Source of the DNA: CAYYFX01 sp046330135
GTDB lineage: Bacteria; ARS69
Length of the DNA stretch: 64,000 bases
Direction of reading: 5' to 3'
NCBI GenBank assembly: GCA_046330135.1
Contig: JAXLTI010000008.1
Location: 1-64,000 of the forward strand
The position numbers and the translations under genes were made by a program. The notes under the pieces are model-generated. The model did not search any database and was not told the origin of the DNA. It worked only from the letters and a program-made list of their open reading frames with translations. Shown in pieces: positions 58,195-64,000 of the stretch (position 1 is its first letter; every line of letters begins with the position of its first letter).

Positions 58195-58752
58195 ATGCGC
58201 CGACTCCTCCGCCTCGCACCCTGCCTCGCGTTCGTCCTCGCCGGGACGGCCCGCGCCGGCGTCGTCACGGTCCCTTACGACTTCCTGCCGCGGACCTGCC
58301 CGAACTACTTCCGGCCGCCTCACGAGACGGCGGTCGGGGATACCGTCCCCACGGCCATCCTCGGAACGGCCGACCTCGACGTCCGTATCCTGCGGCAGAG
58401 CTCGCTCGTGCTCATCGTGCCGGGCGGCGGCGGATTGCTCGGCGAGAGCACCACGCTCAAGCCCATCGGGTTCTTCTTCAAGGACGTCGCCCGGCCGGTG
58501 GACGACCCCACGAACTGCAAGTGCACGGGCGAAGGCGCCGACGGCTACGAGGACCTCGTGGCGCTGTTCGACGCGGAGGATCTCGGGAAGGCGCTGAAGG
58601 ACGCGCACGACGGGGACCGCATCCCGGTCTGCATGGAGGGCGCCTTCGAGGACGAGACCAAGCTCCAGGGCTGCGATTGCATCTTCGTGCAGCTCGGGCC
58701 GCTCGCCGTCGACTCGGACACGTGGGGGCGCGTGAAGGCGACGTACCGGTAG
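58195..58752 (+). CDS. secreted Cys-containing protein of unknown function
   Basis: A 185-residue exported protein. A signal peptide (LLRLAPCLAFVLAGTARA) is followed by VVTVPYDFLPRTCPNYFRPP. The mature part has six Cys, including CKCTGEG and GCDCIFVQ, which probably form disulfides. No family recognised. GAGGTCCTC precedes ATG 58195. It follows kinase 3 with its own promoter and is convergent with the next gene (10-nt gap). It might be a stress-induced envelope protein, but nothing in the sequence proves this. Confidence 0.75.
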   Translation: MRRLLRLAPCLAFVLAGTARAGVVTVPYDFLPRTCPNYFRPPHETAVGDTVPTAILGTADLDVRILRQSSLVLIVPGGGGLLGESTTLKPIGFFFKDVARPVDDPTNCKCTGEGADGYEDLVALFDAEDLGKALKDAHDGDRIPVCMEGAFEDETKLQGCDCIFVQLGPLAVDSDTWGRVKATYR

Positions 58753-58762
58753 GAACCGCGGA

Positions 58763-60238
58763 TCAGCCCGGCACGTTCACGAACGCGCGCAGGGCGAGCA
58801 GCACCAGGAGCTGACCCGTCGCGAGCGGAAGGACGCCGGCCGCGTCGCGTGACGCGGCGCCGCCGGCCGCCGCCGCCGCGAGGGGCATCAGGAACATCCA
58901 GACGCGGCCGGTCTCTCCGAGGATGGTTCCGGAGAGATCGAGCGCCACGACGCCCGCCAGCAGCGCGATCCCGAACGGGATCTCCACCGACGGCTTCGCC
59001 CGCCCGAACAGCTCCTTCAGCTCCCCCGGCACGCGGGCGAGCCAGGCGACCACGAGCGGCGGTCCCAGGAAGAGCGCGAAGTCCCAGAGGTTCCAGCGCA
59101 CCCACGTGGAGTAGTCGCGGTGGTGCACGAGCCCCTGCACCACCTGCGCCGCCCGGAAGCACTCGCGCGTGACGCTCGGCCAATCCAGCCCGCCCCAGGC
59201 CGCCGCGCCGGGCACGGCCGCGAAACCTGCGAGCGCGGCGATGGCGAGGCTGACGGTGCGGATCGGCGTGGGCATCGGCGCGCCGCGGCGCGCCGCCAGC
59301 ACCACCATGCCGGCGAACGCGATCCCCCAGGCGAGCAGGGCGGCGAACGTCGTGAGCGAGACGAGAACGGCCGCACCCGCGAAGAGCCCTGCGCCGAGCG
59401 CGCAGGCCGCCGCCCAGGGTCGGCTCGCGTAGCGCATCGCCTCCGTGAGGAACGCCGCCGACGTCAGCGTCAGCAAGAGCAGGAGATGGTCGGTCTCCGG
59501 AGTGAACAGGAGGAAGCTCGGCACCGTGCCCATGAGCAGCACCGCGGCCGCCACCGTGGCCGGGTCTCCGCGCCCGCCTGCGAGGACGATCAGCGGAAGG
59601 ACCGTGAGTGCCCCGATCGCGAGCAAGAGCCACCCCGCCACGAACGCTCCCGCGCGCTCCCCGTCCGATTGGCGGAGATTGCTCTCCGGCACGCCCCCGA
59701 GCCGGTCCGCGAGCGCGAGGATCCGTTCGGGCCGCCCGGCCTTCGACGCCCAGAGGTCCACCGCGTCGAAGAAGAGGACGCGCCCCGGCGGTTGCGAGGC
59801 GCCGTGGACGGGGAAGGTCCGCTGCAGCCTCGGGTACTCGCGCAGGAGCTGGCGCACCTCGCCGACGTCGCGGGCGATCCAATGATAGGTGGTGAACGAA
59901 GGATCGATCACGCGACGCGGGATGTTCGACAGGCCGCCGGGCTCGATCGCGGTCAACGTGACCATCTGCGCGAAGATCACCACGACCGCCGCCACGAGGA
60001 GCGGGAAGCGCGCGCGGTTCGGCCGTGCGCCCCACGCGCGACGGATCCCGCCGGCAACGAGCACGAGCAGGACGAAAAGCCCCACGACGAGGAGCAGCCC
60101 CGGCCAGGCCCCGAGCACGCGACGTCCCCATCGCCAGCTCTCCGGTCCGCGGATCGCCGGCCAGACGTCGAGGGCCAGAAGCGCCGACGTGGCCAGCCCG
60201 GCCAGCAGCGCGATCGCCGGCACGCGCGACGTCTTCAC
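58763..60238 (-). CDS. multi-pass membrane protein, glycosyltransferase-like, of unknown function
   Basis: A 491-residue integral membrane protein with about 12 hydrophobic segments. A periplasmic loop (TTYHWIARDVGEVRQLLREYPRLQRTFPVHGASQPPGRVLFFDAVDL) contains the His-Gly-Ala-Ser-Gln-Pro-Pro-Gly motif seen in mannosyltransferase-like membrane proteins of the GT-C fold. I cannot assign a donor. GTG 60238 follows GGAGG at 8 nt and overlaps the stop of the upstream GT39-like gene (GTGA). The two are probably translated together in envelope glycan synthesis. Confidence 0.8.
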   Translation of the reverse strand: MKTSRVPAIALLAGLATSALLALDVWPAIRGPESWRWGRRVLGAWPGLLLVVGLFVLLVLVAGGIRRAWGARPNRARFPLLVAAVVVIFAQMVTLTAIEPGGLSNIPRRVIDPSFTTYHWIARDVGEVRQLLREYPRLQRTFPVHGASQPPGRVLFFDAVDLWASKAGRPERILALADRLGGVPESNLRQSDGERAGAFVAGWLLLAIGALTVLPLIVLAGGRGDPATVAAAVLLMGTVPSFLLFTPETDHLLLLLTLTSAAFLTEAMRYASRPWAAACALGAGLFAGAAVLVSLTTFAALLAWGIAFAGMVVLAARRGAPMPTPIRTVSLAIAALAGFAAVPGAAAWGGLDWPSVTRECFRAAQVVQGLVHHRDYSTWVRWNLWDFALFLGPPLVVAWLARVPGELKELFGRAKPSVEIPFGIALLAGVVALDLSGTILGETGRVWMFLMPLAAAAAGGAASRDAAGVLPLATGQLLVLLALRAFVNVPG

Positions 60239-61860
60239 TTGCGCTTCCTCCAGATCTCGACGCGCGGATGATCGAACACGCGGAAGAGCACCTCCGCCCC
60301 ATCGTCCTTCCATGACCATCGACCGAGCGCAGGGTAGCTCTTGAACTCGGCGACCTTCTCGAAGGCGAGCCGCCCGGCGTCGAGATCGCGGTAGAACGCG
60401 GCCTCCACCGGCCGGAGCTCCGGCGCGGCGGTGAACTCCGCGCGGTGCCCCTCCGAGAGCGCGAGCCAATCCGAGCGGTCGAGGACGTCCTGCAGGCGAC
60501 GGCGGCGCTCGCTCTCCTCCAGATGCTCGTGGATCTGGTAGAAGCCGCGCCAGAGAATCTCGACGTTCATCGGCGGCCGCGTCAGGAGCGGGGTCGGCGA
60601 GCCGATCGGCGGGCCGTAGCCCGGCGGGTCCTCGATGCCCACGACCTCGCGCGGCCCCACGTGGTCGTCGAGCCAGCGCGCGGCGGCCACGCGCGCGTCG
60701 GGCGCGGCGTAGATCGCGGTGAAGGCCGCGCCCTGCAGGATCACCGCCGCGGAGACGGCGGCCGCCAGCGTGGCGCGCGCGGGCGGCGCCAGCCGAGCCG
60801 TCAGCGCGGCGAGCCCCTCCGCCGCGAGCACGGCGAGGGCGGGCAGGGCCGGAACGAGGAAGCGCACCGTCTTCAGGTGCGCCGCGAAGAGCAGAAGGAG
60901 AAGCGGCGCGGCCACGAGGAGCAGGCGCACGTCGCGCGCCGCGCGGCGCCGGAAGAGCGCCGCGAGCCCCACGAGCGCGAGCGCTTCGGGAAGAACGCCT
61001 GCCGCGTACGGCAGGAGCTTCCGCGCCTCGGTGAGCACCGGAACGTCGTGCGCGTAGGGCAGAGTCCAGTCGTGGAAGTCCCGCGAGAAGGCGCGGTGCA
61101 GGTTCCCGGCGAGGGTCGTGTGCTCGCCCGTGTCCGCGCCCGCGCTTCCTCCGAGAAGCAGCGTGGGATTCACCACGAAGACGACGGCGGCCGCGACCAG
61201 AGCGATCAGCGCGAGACGCGCGCCGCGTCCGACCCTCTCTCCCCACGCCGCGTGCGCGATCGGCAACGCGAGGACCGCGCCCGGCGCCTTCACGGACGTC
61301 GCGATCCCGAGGAGGAGACCCGCGCGCGCAGCCCGCCCCCACGTGGGCCGCTCCGCGAGTCGCTCCGCCCAGAGCATGCCCGCCGCGATCGCCGCCACGA
61401 GGAGAGACTCCACCGTGCCGAAGTGCCCCGCCTGCACGAGCGCCGGAAACCCCGCGACCATCGCCGCCGCCACGAGCGACGTGGCCGGCCCGAAGCGTCG
61501 CGCCCAGAGGCCGGTGAACACCACGGCGAGGGCCCCGGCAAGCGCAGAGATCCACCGGGCGAGAAGCGCGGTCGCCGCGAACTCGTCGCCGTAGGCGGGC
61601 GGGCCGGTCCCCGCCGCGACGTGGAGGAACAGCCTCCGCGCGAGGACCAAGAGCCAGAGCGGCAGGATCCCGTACGAGGTGATGCCGGGATCCGGCAGCC
61701 CGCCGCTCTCGAGGCTGCGCTCCAGTCGAATCGCCTTCGCGCAGACGAAGAGCCGCTCGTCGATGTGCAACGTCCAGGGAAGGCCCCACGCCAGCCCGCG
61801 CACGCGGAGCGCGAGGCCGATCAGCGCGAGCGCGCCGAGGAAGAAGGCATGGCGTCGCAC
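60235..61860 (-). CDS. GT39/PMT_2-family membrane glycosyltransferase
   Basis: A 541-residue GT-C-fold protein with about 12 membrane helices. The first loop has LPWTLHIDERLFVCAKAIRLE, where the Asp-Glu pair is the catalytic signature of lipid-linked sugar transferases. The region GHFGTVESLLVAAIAAGMLWAER matches PMT_2 helices. The C-terminal 150 residues are periplasmic. GTG 61860 is 1 nt after the dipeptidase stop and is the only start near the first helix. The sugar donor and acceptor are unknown. Confidence 0.85.
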   Translation of the reverse strand: MRRHAFFLGALALIGLALRVRGLAWGLPWTLHIDERLFVCAKAIRLERSLESGGLPDPGITSYGILPLWLLVLARRLFLHVAAGTGPPAYGDEFAATALLARWISALAGALAVVFTGLWARRFGPATSLVAAAMVAGFPALVQAGHFGTVESLLVAAIAAGMLWAERLAERPTWGRAARAGLLLGIATSVKAPGAVLALPIAHAAWGERVGRGARLALIALVAAAVVFVVNPTLLLGGSAGADTGEHTTLAGNLHRAFSRDFHDWTLPYAHDVPVLTEARKLLPYAAGVLPEALALVGLAALFRRRAARDVRLLLVAAPLLLLLFAAHLKTVRFLVPALPALAVLAAEGLAALTARLAPPARATLAAAVSAAVILQGAAFTAIYAAPDARVAAARWLDDHVGPREVVGIEDPPGYGPPIGSPTPLLTRPPMNVEILWRGFYQIHEHLEESERRRRLQDVLDRSDWLALSEGHRAEFTAAPELRPVEAAFYRDLDAGRLAFEKVAEFKSYPALGRWSWKDDGAEVLFRVFDHPRVEIWRKRK

Positions 61861-61861
61861 G

Positions 61862-62935
61862 TCATACCGGGGGAAGAGAGCGCGCAAGGAAGCGGATCCA
61901 GTTGCCGCCGAGGATGCCGTGGATCGCCTCGTCCGGGAAGGCGAGATCCGCGAGCGCGTCGGCGAGGCGCGGGAGGTCGGCGATCGTGTCGAGACCCACG
62001 GGCGCCGCCTCCGCACCGAAGCCGCCGTCGAAGTCGCTGCCGATCGCCACGACGTCCGCGGTGCCCGCGACCTGCGCCACGTGCTGGATGGCGTCCGCGA
62101 CCCGCGAGAGCGGCACGGCCGGCCGCCCGCGATCCGCCCAGCCTTCCACGAGGAGACGGTTGAAGGGGACGACCCCCATGACCCCGCCGCGTTCCGCAAG
62201 CCGGCGGATCATCTCGTCCGAGAGCTGCCGGTCCCCCGGGCAGAGCGCGCGCGGGTTCGAGTGCGACGCGATCACCGGGCCTTCGGACAGATCGAGCGCC
62301 TCGAAGAAGGACTCCTCGGCCGCGTGCGAGAGGTCGAGGATGAGACCGGCCTCGCCCAGCGCGGGCACGAGGCGCCGGCCTTCCGGCGTGAGCGGCCCCG
62401 GCGCGCCGGTTCCTCCCGCGTAGCGCGTCCGTCGCCACGCGAGCCCCACGATGCGCACGCCGCGCTCGAGCCACTCCGCCACGTCGTCGATCTCGCGGAT
62501 GGGATCCGCGCCTTCCATGAGGGGAACGAGACCCACCGAGCCCGTGGCGCCGTCCTTCCACCCCTCGAGCACCGCCTCGAGATCCGCGCGGGTGCCGATC
62601 AGCCGGAAGCCGCTCTCGGCGTCCTCCGCGAGCCGGCGATAGAAGTCCATCTGGAGCGCGCCGAGCTGCGCGGCCTCCGCGGACGTGCCGTAGCTGACCG
62701 CGGACGGGTTCCCGCCCTCGATCCCCGCGGATTCCGGCGCGAGGAAGATCGTGGAGAAGACGACGCCCACGCGGCCCCGGCGCAGCTCCGGCAGCCCCAC
62801 CATGCACGCGCCGCGCCAGCGCTCGTGCGCCTTCTCCCCTTCGCGAGCGCGCGTCACGAGCGCGGAGTCGCGCGGGTCGCGGCCGAAGCAGAAGTGGTTG
62901 AACGCGACGTCGATGTGTCCGTCGACGAGGATCAT
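61862..62935 (-). CDS. membrane dipeptidase family (M19) hydrolase
   Basis: A 357-residue zinc amidohydrolase. Ligands of the M19 site are all visible: His7 and Asp9 in DGHIDV, bridging Glu141 in LVPLMEGAD, His204 in LDLSHAAE and His225 in IASHSNPR. The C-terminal SDFDGGFG and GGNWIRFL are conserved. Bacterial members hydrolyse dipeptides, some with D-amino acids. No signal peptide is seen, so it is probably cytosolic. It starts 4 nt after the CHAT stop, so both are in one operon. Confidence 0.94.
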   Translation of the reverse strand: MILVDGHIDVAFNHFCFGRDPRDSALVTRAREGEKAHERWRGACMVGLPELRRGRVGVVFSTIFLAPESAGIEGGNPSAVSYGTSAEAAQLGALQMDFYRRLAEDAESGFRLIGTRADLEAVLEGWKDGATGSVGLVPLMEGADPIREIDDVAEWLERGVRIVGLAWRRTRYAGGTGAPGPLTPEGRRLVPALGEAGLILDLSHAAEESFFEALDLSEGPVIASHSNPRALCPGDRQLSDEMIRRLAERGGVMGVVPFNRLLVEGWADRGRPAVPLSRVADAIQHVAQVAGTADVVAIGSDFDGGFGAEAAPVGLDTIADLPRLADALADLAFPDEAIHGILGGNWIRFLARSLPPV

Positions 62936-62939
62936 GAGG

Positions 62940-64000
62940 TCATCGCCAGTCCCCGGCGGCCACGAAGGACGCCCACCGGAACGGATGCGGGTACTTGCCG
63001 CGCTCGCGCAGCGCCTTCAAGCACGCGAGGCTCGCCGCGCTGACCGCGCGATCCGTCGAGAGGCCGTGACCGAGTCGTGCGGCGTACAGCTCGCGGATCC
63101 AGCGCCGAGCGGACTCGTCTTCCACCGGCCAGAGGCTCAGAAGAAGCGTGCGCACCCCTGCCACGCGGAACGCGCGGCACAGCCCGATCACGCCTTCCCC
63201 GTCCACGATCTCCCCCGTTCCGCTGTCGCACGCGGAGAGCACGGCCCACTCGCAGCCGCGCAAGTCGAGCGACGCGATCTCCTCCGCGGTGAGGATACCG
63301 TCTTCCTCGCCGGGCGCAACCGAAGCGCGCACGTTCGCGCCCGCGAGAGCGAGGCCGGCGCGGAGCAGCGGGTTCGCGGCGAAGGCGTCGTCGCCCGGCG
63401 CGAGGACGAACCCGTGCGTGGCGAGGTGCACCACGCGACGCCCCCGCACGTTCTCCTTGAACGCGGCCTCGCTCGCAGCCGCGCCGGAGAGCCGCACGAT
63501 GGACCCGGCGTCGCGGCGCAGCCAGCGTCGCCAGCCCCCGGCCGTGGACCACGCCTCCACGACCACGTCGCCTTCGCTCTGCGCGCCGGGGAGAGGATCG
63601 AAGCGGAGGCGCGCGAGGTCCGCCGCGCCCGGCGCCCCGCGGAGGGAAGCGATCTTCGCCGGCATCGCGGCGCGTGCGGCGACCCCGCCGACCGCGCCCC
63701 CGCCGGCGGCGTTCCCACCGCCCGCCGCGACCGCTCGGTCGAAGTTCGGCGCATCCACCACGAGTAGTCCGTGGCCCGGGTCGCCTTCGCTCGCGGCCGC
63801 GAAGAGGTCTCGCTCCGACCCCAGGTAGTGGAGCACTGGAATGCGCTCCACGAGGAACTCCCGCTCGCCGACCGGCAGGGCCGCGAAGTTCACGAGGTGC
63901 ACGGCGCCGTCGGGGACGAAGAAGACGCGCTCGACGTCGCCGACCGCCGCCTCGAGCGGATCCCACACCAGCTTGCGCAGCGCGACGCCTGCCGCGCGCT
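62940..64000 (-). CDS. CHAT-domain (caspase-like) protease, 5' end beyond the window
   Basis: The C-terminal 352 residues of a longer protein; the frame stays open to the window edge (ALRKLVWDPLEAAVGDVERVFF continues across the apparent GTG at 63968). The CHAT dyad is intact: His at 63414-63416 in HLATHGF and Cys at 63228-63230 in SACDSGTGE. The text AGVRTLLLSLWPVEDESARRW is typical. In relatives the missing N-terminal part is usually a TPR array. CHAT proteases can act in stress or defence by cleaving partner proteins; the partner here is unknown. Confidence 0.93.
   Translation of the reverse strand, partial: RAAGVALRKLVWDPLEAAVGDVERVFFVPDGAVHLVNFAALPVGEREFLVERIPVLHYLGSERDLFAAASEGDPGHGLLVVDAPNFDRAVAAGGGNAAGGGAVGGVAARAAMPAKIASLRGAPGAADLARLRFDPLPGAQSEGDVVVEAWSTAGGWRRWLRRDAGSIVRLSGAAASEAAFKENVRGRRVVHLATHGFVLAPGDDAFAANPLLRAGLALAGANVRASVAPGEEDGILTAEEIASLDLRGCEWAVLSACDSGTGEIVDGEGVIGLCRAFRVAGVRTLLLSLWPVEDESARRWIRELYAARLGHGLSTDRAVSAASLACLKALRERGKYPHPFRWASFVAAGDWR

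Noticed and set aside
53128..58608. A 1826-codon open frame on the minus strand antisense to kinase 3 and the radical SAM gene
   Set aside because: It is Arg/Ala/Glu-rich without domain motifs and mirrors the codon pattern of the plus-strand genes; long antisense frames are expected at this GC content.

Overview
The window is very GC-rich (about 70% by eye) and densely packed with genes on both strands. It carries 51 supportable protein genes. I found no rRNA or tRNA gene, no CRISPR array and no transposase. The organism looks like an uncultured FCB-group or Eisenbacteria/Gemmatimonadota-like bacterium. The reasons are a giant secreted FG-GAP protein with a C-terminal FlgD/Por-type sorting domain, several serine/threonine kinases with TPR tails paired with ECF sigma factors, a planctomycete-type c-heme domain, and a predominance of GTG/TTG starts behind good GGAGG sites. 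This placement is inference; no phylogenetic marker is present.

Layout, left to right. 1-965: no convincing gene. 966-6737 (+): NitT/TauT-type ABC permease and ATPase, a VOC protein, an MFS transporter and two small soluble proteins. 6746-8688 (-): a LytT/LytS-like two-component pair. 9025-12327 (+): AcsA-like acetyl-CoA synthetase, an acyl carrier protein and a Kbl-like alpha-oxoamine synthase. 12481-12564 (-): an unreported-looking 27-residue ORF. 12767-24486: two ECF sigma/kinase modules, each a tail-to-tail gene pair, on either side of a 1471-residue FG-GAP surface protein. 24677-30276: acylating aldehyde dehydrogenase, an outer-membrane barrel protein, RtcB with archease, and a second acyl carrier protein with a GNAT enzyme. 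30348-37383 (+): a TetR-controlled tripartite efflux operon (TolC, HlyD, two ABC ATPases, two ABC-2 permeases), followed by a 169-bp inverted-repeat element. 37616-44033: DUF2231 protein, a GluR0-like ligand-gated potassium channel, a membrane kinase on the opposite strand, a zinc-ribbon/SPFH pair and a GH113-like secreted protein. 44038-49815 (-): a DPP-IV-type peptidase, a TIG/c-heme lipoprotein and a copper ATPase. 49867-53336 (+): a small exported Cys protein, a porin, and a ZnuA/ZnuB-like metal importer lacking its ATPase. 53217-58752: AmmeMemoRadiSam proteins (MEMO and radical SAM), a third TPR kinase and a secreted Cys-rich protein. 58763-64000 (-): CHAT protease (cut by the window edge), membrane dipeptidase and two multi-pass glycosyltransferase-like proteins.

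The strongest lead for an unusual system is the pair of ECF/kinase modules around the FG-GAP gene. Both sigma factors have Gln-Thr-Thr-Glu where classic ECF factors have the acidic DAED patch. This fits a switch in which the neighbouring kinase supplies negative charge by phosphorylation. Several signalling genes also appear leaderless, with -10 boxes 6-8 nt before the start codon. Other leads are the AcsA-ACP-Kbl cluster with a second ACP-GNAT locus, the small ORF at 12481-12564, and the inverted-repeat element at 37392-37560.
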